Assembly: GCA_038526915.1 (NCBI GenBank)
Contig: JBCBGF010000004.1
Coordinates: forward strand, 186,001-250,000
DNA length: 64,000 nucleotides
Reading direction: 5' to 3'
DNA from: JBCBGF01 sp038526915
GTDB lineage: Bacteria > Pseudomonadota > Alphaproteobacteria > Rhodobacterales > Rhodobacteraceae
Every line of letters starts with the position of its first letter. Positions within the stretch are counted from its first letter, which is position 1. This document shows positions 1 to 8,162 of this stretch, one piece after another. A program made the translations under genes and the position numbers. Under the pieces are notes generated by a model, which saw nothing but the letters and a program-made list of their open reading frames with translations, searched no databases and had not been told where the DNA came from.

Positions 1-2
1 CG

Positions 3-131
3 GACCGGTGGGATCAGGGGCTGTTGGAAGAGCTTTGCACAGCGATGGCCGACGCCTCAATCTGCGGGCTGGGTCAGGCGGCGCCGAACCCTATCCGGTT
101 GACCATGAAGCATTTCCCCGACGAGGTGTGA
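3..131 (+). CDS. C-terminal end of a NuoF/HoxF/FdsB-type flavoprotein subunit (partial)
   Basis: The frame is open from the window edge and ends in TGA at 129-131, giving the last 42 residues of a protein. The stretch ICGLGQAAPNP contains the cysteine that, in the NuoF family, is the last ligand of the 4Fe-4S cluster close to FMN. The GLGQAAPNP form is more typical of soluble NAD-linked dehydrogenases (formate dehydrogenase beta, bidirectional hydrogenase) than of respiratory NuoF. That is a family-level inference, because the rest of the gene lies outside the window. ftsY follows after about 60 nt. Confidence 0.6.
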   Translation, partial: DRWDQGLLEELCTAMADASICGLGQAAPNPIRLTMKHFPDEV

Positions 132-192
132 GGAGCCGCCTTCCAAACCCCGATCAAAAGGCATAGATCACTGCCAATGACCGTGGGTTAAA

Positions 193-1497
193 ATGGCGTT
201 CTTCAAAAAACTCAAAGACAAGCTGTTCAAGTCTTCTTCCAAACTGGAGGAAGGCCTTGATGCAATCGTGGCCGATGGCGGTGTGGAAGAAGCGGCGGAC
301 CCTCGCGAGGTGGCACCGCAGCCCGACCCGCAGCCAACGCCAGAGCCAGAGCCCATTCCCGCACCCGAGCCGGAACCAGCGCCAGAGCCGGAACCGATCG
401 AGGTTCCCGAACCCGAGCCGATCGAGGCCCCCGACCCGATCCCTCAGCCGGAATCGGAACCGAACCCTGAACCCATCGGCGTCCCCGAAATGCCCGATGA
501 ACTGCCCGAACCCACGCCCATCGAAATCCCCGCCGACACTCCTGTCAGGCCCGAACCCGCACCACCCGAGATCCCTACATCTTCGCCCGCCACAGCCGAG
601 GCCCCCCGCCCCGGCTTCCTCGGCCGTCTCATGGGCCGCCGATCCGATGCGCCAGTCATGCGCCGCGAGCTGGACGATGAGATGCTGGAAAGCCTCGAAG
701 AGCTGTTCATCACCTCGGATATGGGCGTCGACACCGCCCTGCGCGTGGCCGCCAACATCGCCGAGGGGCGCATGGGCAAACGGCTGTCGACTGACGAGTT
801 GAAACAGATCATGGCCACCGAGATTGCGCGGATCATGGAACCTGTGGCCAAACCCCTACCGATTTATGCCAAACGGCCCCAGGTCGTCCTTGTGGTCGGC
901 GTCAACGGCTCGGGCAAGACGACAACCATCGGCAAACTCGCCAGTCAGTTCCGCGCGGCGGGCAAAAAAGTGGTGATCGCCGCGGGCGACACCTTCCGCG
1001 CCGCAGCAGTAGAGCAGTTGCAGGTTTGGGGAGATCGCGCGGGCGTCCCCGTCCTGACCGCGCCCGAAGGGTCAGACCCCGCAAGCCTGGCTTTCGACGC
1101 GATGGTGCGGGCCGAGAACGACGGCGCGGATCTGTTGATGATCGATACGGCGGGCCGACTACAGAACCGCGCCGATCTGATGGAAGAGCTTGCCAAGATC
1201 GTCCGCGTGATCCGCAAGAAAGATCCCGATGCCCCGCACAACACGCTTTTGGTCCTCGACGCGACGACAGGGCAGAACGCATTGGGTCAGGTCGAGACCT
1301 TCCAGAAGTTGTCAGACGTATCGGGCCTTGTGATGACCAAACTCGACGGCACCGCCAAGGGCGGCGTTCTGGTCGCGCTGGCCGACAAATTCGGGCTGCC
1401 AATCCATGCCATCGGCGTTGGCGAGCAGATCGACGATCTGGCCCCGTTCGACCCCGAGGAATTTGCGGCTGCGCTCACAGGCCTCGATGCCGGTTGA
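193..1497 (+). CDS. ftsY: Signal recognition particle receptor FtsY
   Basis: SRP receptor GTPase that docks ribosome-SRP complexes at the inner membrane for co-translational insertion. The 434 residues hold a basic N-terminus (MAFFKKLKDKLFK), a long Pro/Glu-rich linker (about residues 42-130), the NG four-helix part (from about 150) and the GTPase core. The visible GTPase motifs are GVNGSGKTTTIGKLA (P-loop), DTFRAAAVEQL, DTAGRLQNRADL and TKLDGTAKGG, followed by the closing GVGEQIDDLAPF. All catalytic motifs are intact. ATG 193 was chosen because it gives the usual basic, membrane-binding N-terminus. The acetyltransferase gene starts inside its last codons, so the two are probably co-transcribed. 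Confidence 0.97.
   Translation: MAFFKKLKDKLFKSSSKLEEGLDAIVADGGVEEAADPREVAPQPDPQPTPEPEPIPAPEPEPAPEPEPIEVPEPEPIEAPDPIPQPESEPNPEPIGVPEMPDELPEPTPIEIPADTPVRPEPAPPEIPTSSPATAEAPRPGFLGRLMGRRSDAPVMRRELDDEMLESLEELFITSDMGVDTALRVAANIAEGRMGKRLSTDELKQIMATEIARIMEPVAKPLPIYAKRPQVVLVVGVNGSGKTTTIGKLASQFRAAGKKVVIAAGDTFRAAAVEQLQVWGDRAGVPVLTAPEGSDPASLAFDAMVRAENDGADLLMIDTAGRLQNRADLMEELAKIVRVIRKKDPDAPHNTLLVLDATTGQNALGQVETFQKLSDVSGLVMTKLDGTAKGGVLVALADKFGLPIHAIGVGEQIDDLAPFDPEEFAAALTGLDAG
316..582 (+). repeat. Pro/Glu low-complexity tract inside ftsY
   Basis: The DNA encodes about 90 residues dominated by PEPEP, PAPEPEP and PIEVPEPEP units. It is an irregular in-frame repeat of Pro and Glu codons, not a clean tandem repeat. 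It occupies the place of the acidic A domain of FtsY, which varies widely between species and mediates membrane and translocon contact. It is likely unstructured. Confidence 0.85.
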
Positions 1498-1882
1498 AGC
1501 CTCGGACTCAGTGCCGTCTATTGCCGAGTTCCGCGGTTTGCGGGTCGCCGCAGGCCTGTCGGATTTCGGCGAAGAGGCCACCCGTATCTCCCTCTCAAAC
1601 TCGCAGCACGGTGTCTGGCTACGGGACACCGGCACGCTCATCGCCATGGGCCGCCTGATCGGCGACGGCGGCGCCTTTGCGCAGGTCACCGACATCGCCG
1701 TACATCCCAATTGGCAAAGGCAAGGTCTGGGCCACCGGATCATGACGGAGCTAATGGCCTGGGCCGACGCGAACTTGCCCACCGGCGCCTATATCAGCCT
1801 GATTGCGGATGCGGGTGCCGAACGGCTGTATGAACGCCACGGATTTACGCACCGAACCGGCATGGCTCGCACCGTTCCGTGA
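1487..1882 (+). CDS. GNAT family N-acetyltransferase
   Basis: Predicted acetyl-CoA dependent N-acetyltransferase of 131 residues. The acetyl-CoA binding core is visible as VTDIAVHPNWQRQGLGHRIM (motif A, Q/R-x-x-G-x-G/A), followed by ISLIADAGAERLYERHGF, the usual C-terminal motif B with Tyr. The substrate cannot be told. The longer open frame begins inside ftsY; ATG 1487 was chosen because it leaves only an 11 nt overlap with ftsY and starts the domain properly. The end overlaps the next gene by 4 nt (GTGA), which suggests translational coupling in an operon with the EamA exporter. Confidence 0.85.
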   Translation: MPVEASDSVPSIAEFRGLRVAAGLSDFGEEATRISLSNSQHGVWLRDTGTLIAMGRLIGDGGAFAQVTDIAVHPNWQRQGLGHRIMTELMAWADANLPTGAYISLIADAGAERLYERHGFTHRTGMARTVP

Positions 1883-2781
1883 GCGATTGGCTGATCTCGC
1901 TAGAGGGCACCGAGGCCGGGCGCGATCTTGCGCTTGCGCTCGCGATCCTTGCGGCCTTCTTGCACGCAGTCTTCGGGGCACTGCAAAAAGGCCGCCATGA
2001 TCCGTGGCTCACCCGCGGCGCAATCGATGCCTCCTACGGGATTATCGCAGCCCCCTTTGCCCTTTTCGTCGTACCATGGCCCGAACCGCATATGTGGCCC
2101 ATCTTCGTCGGAGTCTTCCTGATCCACATTGGCTACAAGGTCCTGCAAGCCAGCGCATACAGCTATGGCGCCTACACCGTCGTCTATCCCGTCGTGCGCG
2201 GCACCGGCCCGTTTTTCACGGTGATCGGCGCTTACCTGATCTTTGGCGAAACCTTCACCGGCGGCCAATGGTTCGGCGTCGCTGTTCTGATGACGGGCAT
2301 TTTCGGCCTGGCAATCTACAACCTGGCCTATCTGGAAACAGACCGCGCCACCCTGCCCACCGCTTTGGCGCTCGCCGTGGCCACGGGCGCTTTCGTGGCG
2401 CTTTACACCACATACGACGCCTACGGCATCCGCTCCACCGCCGATCCGTTCACGTTTCTCGCCTGGTTTTTCTTCATCGATGGGCTGTTCATGCCCTTGG
2501 TCGCGGCCGCACGCTATCTCCGCATGCCCGATCCACCGACGCTCATCCCGCTTATGACCCGCGGCATCATCGGGGCCTTTGTGGCGTTTTTCTCATTCGG
2601 GTCGATCATGCTTGCAACCCGCCTCGACAAGGTGGGAGAAGCCGCCGTGCTGCGCGAAACCTCCACCATCTTCGCGGCACTCATCGGCTGGGCGTTCTTG
2701 GGCGACACTGTGGGCCCCCGCCGTCTGGCACTGATGGCCTTGATAGCGGCGGGGGCGGTGATAGTTGAGATGTCAGGATAA
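1879..2781 (+). CDS. EamA/DMT family transporter
   Basis: Integral membrane protein of 300 residues with about ten hydrophobic segments and two EamA-type halves (roughly residues 12-140 and 160-298), the layout of the drug/metabolite transporter superfamily. Motifs such as VYPVVRGTGPFFTVIGAYLI (end of first half) and EAAVLRETSTIFAALIGWAF (end of second half) are typical. The substrate is unknown; members export amino acids, nucleosides or other small metabolites. It starts with GTG 1879 overlapping the acetyltransferase stop. The ispZ gene follows after 9 nt. Confidence 0.85.
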   Translation: MSDWLISLEGTEAGRDLALALAILAAFLHAVFGALQKGRHDPWLTRGAIDASYGIIAAPFALFVVPWPEPHMWPIFVGVFLIHIGYKVLQASAYSYGAYTVVYPVVRGTGPFFTVIGAYLIFGETFTGGQWFGVAVLMTGIFGLAIYNLAYLETDRATLPTALALAVATGAFVALYTTYDAYGIRSTADPFTFLAWFFFIDGLFMPLVAAARYLRMPDPPTLIPLMTRGIIGAFVAFFSFGSIMLATRLDKVGEAAVLRETSTIFAALIGWAFLGDTVGPRRLALMALIAAGAVIVEMSG

Positions 2782-2790
2782 GGCAGGCGT

Positions 2791-3393
2791 ATGACAGAAA
2801 AACCGTTGAACCCCGTGGTGAAGCAGGTCCTGGAACTGGGCCCACCGCTTCTGTTCTTTGCGTTCTACCTCTACGTCCGCGACAACACCTATACGATCGC
2901 CGGCACGGAGTATGACGGCTTTATCCTAGCCGCCGCGGTCTTCGTGCCGATCCTCCTGATCTCAATCGCAATCCTGTGGAAGCTGACCGGAAAGCTCAGC
3001 CGGATGCAGGTGTTCACTGCCGTGTTGGTCATCGTCTTTGGCGGCCTGACGGTATGGTTCAACGACGAACGGTTCTTCAAGATGAAGACCACCATCGTCT
3101 ACGGCATCTTCGCGGGTATCCTCGGGATCGGCCTGCTGCAGGGCCGGTCTTACCTCGCCTGGGTGATGAGTGAGTTTCTTCCCATGCGGGACGAAGGCTG
3201 GATGATCCTGACACGGCGCCTTGCGGCCTGTTTCGCGCTTCTTGCCATTGGCAACGAATTTGTGTGGCGCACGATGTCGACTGACACCTGGGTCAAGATC
3301 GAAACCTTCGGCTTCCCATTGATATTGTTTGTTTTTCTCTGGCTTCAGATCGTCGCCCTGCAGAAATACCTGATCGAAGAAGACAAGCCCTAG
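2791..3393 (+). CDS. ispZ: Septation protein A / IspZ (YciB) family membrane protein
   Basis: Inner-membrane protein of 200 residues with about five or six membrane spans, related to YciB/IspZ, which contributes to envelope integrity and normal cell division. Family signatures are visible: NPVVKQVLELGPPLLFF at the N-terminus, a central TVWFNDERFFKMKTTIVYG (family pattern T.WF.D..F.K.K.T..Y) and a C-terminal STDTWVKIETFGFP (family pattern TD.W..FK.FG). The length matches the family. Position after ftsY and the EamA transporter suggests one transcription unit on the plus strand. Confidence 0.9.
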   Translation: MTEKPLNPVVKQVLELGPPLLFFAFYLYVRDNTYTIAGTEYDGFILAAAVFVPILLISIAILWKLTGKLSRMQVFTAVLVIVFGGLTVWFNDERFFKMKTTIVYGIFAGILGIGLLQGRSYLAWVMSEFLPMRDEGWMILTRRLAACFALLAIGNEFVWRTMSTDTWVKIETFGFPLILFVFLWLQIVALQKYLIEEDKP

Positions 3394-3489
3394 CGCCACA
3401 GACCAGAATTGTTCCGATATGTCGCACGGTTGGACCTACCCGCCCGCAACAGCATTTTGTAAGTGACGTGCATACCACAAAGGTCACCC

Positions 3490-4401
3490 ATGCAAATCTA
3501 CCTGCCGATTGCCGAGGTTTCGGTCAACGCGTTCCTGCTTTTGGGACTCGGCGGATTGGTTGGCATCCTCTCGGGCATGTTCGGCGTCGGTGGCGGTTTC
3601 CTAATGACGCCGCTATTGTTTTTCATCGGCATTCCCCCGGCGGTCGCCGTCGCAACGGAAGCCAACCAGATCGTGGCGTCCTCCTTTTCGGGCGTTCTGG
3701 CGCATCTGCGACGACGATCGGTCGACCTGCGCATGGGCACGGTTCTGCTGGTCGGGGGCCTGATAGGCGCCGCACTGGGCGTGCAACTGTTTAACTACCT
3801 CAAATCCCTTGGCCAGGTCGATTTGCTCGTCCGGCTTTGCTATGTCGTCTTTCTGGGCATCATCGGGTCGCTGATGTTCGTGGAAAGCCTCAACGCGATC
3901 CGCAAGACCCGGGCTGGCGCCGCCCCGACCCGGCGCAAGCACACATGGGTCCACAACCTGCCCTTTAAGATGAAGTTCCGCACATCGGGCCTCTATATCT
4001 CGGTGATCCCGCCGGTCCTGGTGGGTGTCTCCGTGGGCATATTGGCGGCGATCATGGGTGTCGGCGGTGGCTTCATCATGGTTCCGGCAATGATCTATCT
4101 GCTGGGCATGCCGACCAAAGTGGTCGTGGGAACCTCGCTCTTTCAGATCATTTTCGTGACAGGGTTCACAACGCTTTTGCACGCCACGACAAACTTTACC
4201 GTGGACATGGTCCTGGCGGTTCTTCTGCTGATTGGCGGTGTGATCGGTGCCCAGATCGGCACGCAGCTGGGCACCAAACTCAAGGCCGAACAGCTTCGCA
4301 TCCTGCTGGCAATGATGGTGCTCGCGGTCTGCGGCAAGCTTGCGCTGGATCTGCTAATAATGCCGGCCGAACTGTATTCACTTGGCGAGCCGGGTCACTG
4401 A
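3490..4401 (+). CDS. Sulfite exporter TauE/SafE family protein
   Basis: Polytopic membrane protein of about 303 residues, probably exporting or importing a sulfur-containing or organic anion. The two halves each carry the glycine-rich signature of the family: GILSGMFGVGGGFLMTPLL (N-terminal) and GILAAIMGVGGGFIMVPAM (C-terminal). ATG 3490 is preferred over an upstream in-frame GTG (3463) because AAAGGTCA sits just before it. The stop overlaps the start of the TIGR02186 gene by one base (TGATG), so the two proteins are probably made together. Confidence 0.88.
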   Translation: MQIYLPIAEVSVNAFLLLGLGGLVGILSGMFGVGGGFLMTPLLFFIGIPPAVAVATEANQIVASSFSGVLAHLRRRSVDLRMGTVLLVGGLIGAALGVQLFNYLKSLGQVDLLVRLCYVVFLGIIGSLMFVESLNAIRKTRAGAAPTRRKHTWVHNLPFKMKFRTSGLYISVIPPVLVGVSVGILAAIMGVGGGFIMVPAMIYLLGMPTKVVVGTSLFQIIFVTGFTTLLHATTNFTVDMVLAVLLLIGGVIGAQIGTQLGTKLKAEQLRILLAMMVLAVCGKLALDLLIMPAELYSLGEPGH

Positions 4402-5159
4402 TGCTGCGGCTTGTCCTGATATGCCTGCTTTTGGCGACGCTGCCTGCGCGCGCGGAAGAGGTGGTTGCAGGACTGTCTCAAAATCGGATTTCGATCACTA
4501 CAAACTTCGACGGCTCGGAAATCCTGATCTTCGGCGCTGTCAAGCGCGAGGCCGAGATCCCACAAGATGGCGCATTGCATGTGATCATCACAGTCGCAGG
4601 CCCGTCCGAGCCCATCACTGTCCGCAAGAAGGACAAGCGTTTCGGGATCTGGGTGAACACCGAAGCCGTCAATGTGGACAGCGCCCCGTCCTTCTACGCC
4701 GTGGCCACGTCCGGCCCCTGGGCCGAGACCCTGAACGCGACCGAGGATCTGAGGCACCGTGTTTCGGTGCGCCGCGCAATCCGGTCAGTCGGCGCGCCTG
4801 AGGCGGTGGCGGACGCCGCAAGATTTACCGATGCTTTGATCCGCATCCGGGAAGATGGCGGGCTTTATCAAACACAGATAGGTGCTGTTGCAATCGAGGA
4901 GCAGACGCTGTTCAACACCTCGATCGCCCTACCGGCCAACCTCACCGAAGGCGACTACGCCGTTCGGTTCTTGCTTACGCGTGATGGGAATGTTCTGGAC
5001 GTGCATGAGACCGAAATCTTCGTCCAAAAAGTCGGGCTGGAACGCTTTCTCTACAACCTCGCCCACGAACAACCGCTGGCCTACGGATTTCTGTCCCTGT
5101 TCATCGCAATCGCCGCTGGGTGGGGCGCATCCGCCGTGTTCCGCTACGTCCGCAGCTAG
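4401..5159 (+). CDS. TIGR02186 family periplasmic/membrane protein
   Basis: Protein of 252 residues with an N-terminal signal peptide (hydrophobic stretch ending LPARAEE), a large extracytoplasmic beta-rich region with ITTNFDGSEILIFGAVKRE near its start, and one C-terminal membrane span (YGFLSLFIAIAAGWGASAVF) with a short basic tail. This matches the TIGR02186 family, which has no established function. It is joined by a 1 nt overlap to the TauE/SafE gene, a pairing that suggests an accessory part of that transporter. It converges on the SDR gene with a 4 nt overlap. Confidence 0.82.
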   Translation: MLRLVLICLLLATLPARAEEVVAGLSQNRISITTNFDGSEILIFGAVKREAEIPQDGALHVIITVAGPSEPITVRKKDKRFGIWVNTEAVNVDSAPSFYAVATSGPWAETLNATEDLRHRVSVRRAIRSVGAPEAVADAARFTDALIRIREDGGLYQTQIGAVAIEEQTLFNTSIALPANLTEGDYAVRFLLTRDGNVLDVHETEIFVQKVGLERFLYNLAHEQPLAYGFLSLFIAIAAGWGASAVFRYVRS

Positions 5160-5884
5160 CCGCGACCGATATAGGGCATCTTCGTCGCCATCACCGTCAT
5201 GAACTGCACGTTGGCACTTGGGGGTAGGCTGGCAATATGCAGAACCGACCGCGCGGCATCCCCCACATCCATCACGGCGATGGGATCCTGACCGCTATCC
5301 ACCAATCGCTTGTTCAGCCCCTCGACAAGCGGTGTCTCGGCATTGCCGATATCGATCTGACCGCAGGCGATGTCGAAGGGACGGCCATCCAGGGACAGGG
5401 ACTTAGTCAAACCGGTGATCGCGTGCTTGGTCGTCGTGTAGCACACAGAACCCTCGCGCGGACTATGCGCTGAAATCGATCCGTTGTTGATGATCCGCCC
5501 ACCCTTGGGCGACTGACACCGCATCTGCGCAAAGGCCACCCGCGCGGCGTTGAACATGCCGGTCAGGTTCACACCGACCGAGGTGGACCAGTCTGCAAGA
5601 TCGATCTCGTCGATCAGGCCCTGCGGTGTAAAAATCCCCGCATTGTTGAACAGAACATCCAGCCTGCCCCACGCCCGCACCATCTCTGCAACGGCAGCCT
5701 CCAGATCCGACAGACGGCTCACATCGCCCGGCAGGACCAGCGCGTCACCGTGATGGGCAACCTCGCGCAATCGCCCCTCCCGCCGCGCCATCAGGCCCAC
5801 GCGCCATCCCGCAGCCAGTGCCATCTCCGCCGTGGCGCGCCCGATCCCCGAACTGGCGCCTGTGATCAGCATCGTCCCCGTCAT
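5156..5884 (-). CDS. Short-chain dehydrogenase/reductase (SDR)
   Basis: Classical SDR of 242 residues. The NAD(P) motif GASSGIGRA lies at residues 8-16, NNAG at about 80, the catalytic serine in NGSISAHS and the active-site pair in YTTTKHA (YxxxK). RR after the second beta strand (LMARREGR) hints at NADP preference, which is inference. The substrate is not evident. It follows the helicase gene with a 4 nt overlap (ATGA) on the minus strand, so it is probably the last gene of that transcript. Confidence 0.9.
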   Translation of the reverse strand: MTGTMLITGASSGIGRATAEMALAAGWRVGLMARREGRLREVAHHGDALVLPGDVSRLSDLEAAVAEMVRAWGRLDVLFNNAGIFTPQGLIDEIDLADWSTSVGVNLTGMFNAARVAFAQMRCQSPKGGRIINNGSISAHSPREGSVCYTTTKHAITGLTKSLSLDGRPFDIACGQIDIGNAETPLVEGLNKRLVDSGQDPIAVMDVGDAARSVLHIASLPPSANVQFMTVMATKMPYIGRG

Positions 5885-7416
5885 GGCTCATCCTCCTGCG
5901 TCTCAAGGCTCAAGGGCGCCTTTGGTGTCACAAGATCGCTGGTCCCCAGCGTCTCCACCGGCCGCGCCAGGCGATTGCGCACCACCCAATGCAGCCGCGT
6001 CTGCGCCCGCGTGATCGCCACATAGGCCAGCCGTTTCCAAAGCGGGATCCCCGCCTCGACACGGCCCGCGCGCGCAGCGGCCCACAGATCGGGGGCGAAG
6101 ACCTGGACGGTCTCCCATTGCGATCCCTGCGCCTTGTGGATCGTCACCGCCGCCCCATGCAGAAACGCCGCCCCCATATTGGCGGCAAACGGGATAAATG
6201 GCTCGTCCTCATCAGGCAGTTCGATCTTGACGATGGAGGCGACCGAGATCTGCGGGTTTTCCGCCCCCACAAGGTGTAGCCTGGAAAACCCAGGCTTGCG
6301 GCCAGCACCCAGATAGATCGCCTGCGCCCCCTTGATCAGCCCGCGCGCCTCAAGATCGATCCGCCGCTTGCGATGCTTCAGCGGCAACTCGATCCCGTCG
6401 CAAATCAGCGGCTCTCCAGGCAACAGCGAGTCAGCTGGCGCGCCATGCGCGGCGCGAAAGGCCTGGATCAACCGAATACGGGTGGCGTTGCGCCAGGCCA
6501 GAACGGGCGAGCGGGCCATCATGTCGGCATCCACGCGCTGTGCCAGAACCACGCGATCGTCCACAGCCGCCGCCTGTTCAACCATGCGTTCGAACGCCTC
6601 AAACCCAAGATCTTCATCGGCCAGCGCGTGTGCCAAATCCAGGATCGGATTCCCTGTCTCCTGCCGGTGGATCCGCTGTAGCGACAACTTCGCGGGCGCA
6701 GGCAAACCATCAAACACCATCGCCCCGGATTGGTTCACCGGCGCAAGCTGCGCGGGATCACCAAACAGGATCAGGACCGGAAAGATCTCTTTCAGATCGT
6801 CGAATTGCTTGTCATCCAACATCGAAGCTTCATCGACAAACCCGATGTCCAACGGATCATCCCGCCGCTTCCAGCCGGTGATGAAATCAGACCCGCGCAG
6901 CCCTGCTGCTGCCAAAGCACCCGGGATAGACCGATTGCTCTCAAAAAACGCCTTCGCACGATCCAGCGCCGCGTCGGTCAGCCCCTCGATCGAGGGCCTT
7001 TCGCCATCGCCGGTAAGCCAATCCGCAACCTTCTCGTATTCCGGGTCATAGACCGGGGTGTATATGATCCGATGGATCGTCGTCGCGGGCACGCCATGGG
7101 TGCGCAGAACGCTGGCCGCCTTGTTCGTAGGCGCAAGGATCGCAACCGTCCGACGCTCTTTGGCCCGCCTGCTTTCATAATCGCCCGAAACCGGCTCAAC
7201 CCCGGCCTCTGTCAGCGCATCCGTCAACTGCGCAAGGAGCAGCGTTTTGCCCGTGCCTGCCTTACCAAGGATGGCCATGACGCGCGCGCCGTGACCCTCC
7301 GCTCGCGGCGTGGTCATCCCCTGATCCAAATCGACACCGTGCGACCGCAAGAGCTCGGTCACGGTGTCAAAGGCATCGGCCTGATCTTCTGAGAGGGACA
7401 GCGCAGTTTGCGGCAT
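5881..7416 (-). CDS. RecD-like ATP-dependent DNA helicase / AAA ATPase
   Basis: Superfamily 1 helicase-type ATPase of 511 residues. Visible motifs are Walker A GKAGTGKTLLL (about residue 52), a TNKAASVLRTHG segment and TIHRIIYTP (motif Ia region), Walker B VDEASMLDDKQ, GDPAQLAPVNQ (motif III), and near the C-terminus VTIHKAQGSQW and LAYVAITRAQTRL (motifs V and VI, UvrD_C_2 type). No RecB or RecC partner is nearby, so it is a stand-alone RecD-like protein with an expected role in DNA end processing. It lies 41 nt downstream of luxI on the same strand and could share its transcript. Confidence 0.9.
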   Translation of the reverse strand: MPQTALSLSEDQADAFDTVTELLRSHGVDLDQGMTTPRAEGHGARVMAILGKAGTGKTLLLAQLTDALTEAGVEPVSGDYESRRAKERRTVAILAPTNKAASVLRTHGVPATTIHRIIYTPVYDPEYEKVADWLTGDGERPSIEGLTDAALDRAKAFFESNRSIPGALAAAGLRGSDFITGWKRRDDPLDIGFVDEASMLDDKQFDDLKEIFPVLILFGDPAQLAPVNQSGAMVFDGLPAPAKLSLQRIHRQETGNPILDLAHALADEDLGFEAFERMVEQAAAVDDRVVLAQRVDADMMARSPVLAWRNATRIRLIQAFRAAHGAPADSLLPGEPLICDGIELPLKHRKRRIDLEARGLIKGAQAIYLGAGRKPGFSRLHLVGAENPQISVASIVKIELPDEDEPFIPFAANMGAAFLHGAAVTIHKAQGSQWETVQVFAPDLWAAARAGRVEAGIPLWKRLAYVAITRAQTRLHWVVRNRLARPVETLGTSDLVTPKAPLSLETQEDEP

Positions 7417-7457
7417 GGCGCAAACCTACCCCTGCCCCCCGGCAGGCACCAGCGCGA

Positions 7458-8090
7458 TCAGGCCGTGCCCGCCACCATTTCGCGCTCGGCCACAGCGCGC
7501 AGAAGCCAGGCACGCGAAGTCTGGGCAGAAACCTGCGCGCGGGACAGTAGTGCGGGCCGCAGCTCCTCTTCAAACGCCCACAGGCCTGCGCTGATGGCTT
7601 CAGCCCCCTGCCCCACTGTCCCCAGGATCGCGGGCGGCCACCCGAGGATCCGGTACACCCGCACCATCCGCGCATCAAAGACGCCGATCGCGTGCGACAG
7701 GTCGTGGTGCAACCCAAGCTCCAACCCGCCCAGCATCAACGCCGCCGACACCCGCCGCGCGGCGCCGGGAGCCAGGCAAAACCGCGTGGTTTCCCAGATG
7801 TATGGGCTCGCGAAGTCCACGCCGTTTGTGAGCGACAGAAAGTGATCGGCAACCATGGTCGGCCCGGTTGTCGGCAAAAACCGCATCGATCCACCATGAC
7901 CCCCATCGGCCTCTTCCCAAATGACATAGATCGGGTTCAGCGCATCATAGGCATCACGCTCGGCCCCGCTGGCATCGACCGTCACCTCCCATCCCAGGCG
8001 ATCGCGAAACTGTGCCGCCCGGTCCTTGAACATGCTCTCGCGCAGCCTGGGGTACCGGCCCAGGTCCCGTCCATAGATGTATCGCAGCAT
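7458..8090 (-). CDS. luxI: Acyl-homoserine-lactone synthase (LuxI family)
   Basis: Autoinducer synthase of 210 residues that would make an N-acyl-homoserine lactone from S-adenosylmethionine and an acyl carrier. The invariant family residues are present: Arg and Phe in RAAQFRDRLGW, the acidic pair in ERDAYD, Arg in GGSMRFLPTTGPTM, Phe in DHFLSL, and Glu/Arg in WETTRFCL. The acyl chain length cannot be read from sequence. The gene is 72 nt downstream of luxR on the same strand, with a strong GGGAGG ribosome site just before the ATG and a hairpin-forming dyad immediately upstream. Confidence 0.95.
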   Translation of the reverse strand: MLRYIYGRDLGRYPRLRESMFKDRAAQFRDRLGWEVTVDASGAERDAYDALNPIYVIWEEADGGHGGSMRFLPTTGPTMVADHFLSLTNGVDFASPYIWETTRFCLAPGAARRVSAALMLGGLELGLHHDLSHAIGVFDARMVRVYRILGWPPAILGTVGQGAEAISAGLWAFEEELRPALLSRAQVSAQTSRAWLLRAVAEREMVAGTA

Positions 8091-8099
8091 TCCCGCCTC

Positions 8100-8128
8100 C
8101 CGTCCGTGTGCATCGACACACAGGACGG
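8100..8128 (-). promoter_or_regulatory. Hairpin-forming dyad in the luxI leader
   Basis: CCGTCC-GTGTG (8100-8110) is complementary to CACAC-A-GGACGG (8117-8128): 11 base pairs with one bulged base and a 6 nt loop. On the minus strand it ends 10 nt before the luxI start codon and directly abuts the GGGAGG ribosome binding site. It is not followed by a T run, so it is not a terminator for luxR. It could be a LuxR operator or a translational control hairpin; both readings are inference. Confidence 0.5.
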
Positions 8129-8162
8129 AAAACGGTTAACGCCGCGAAACCTCAGCGTTCGG

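Noticed and set aside
316..582. Pro/Glu tract of ftsY as a sequencing error or separate gene
   Set aside because: The frame stays open through it, the GTPase domain follows in frame, and the second frame (257-802) is a basic shadow.
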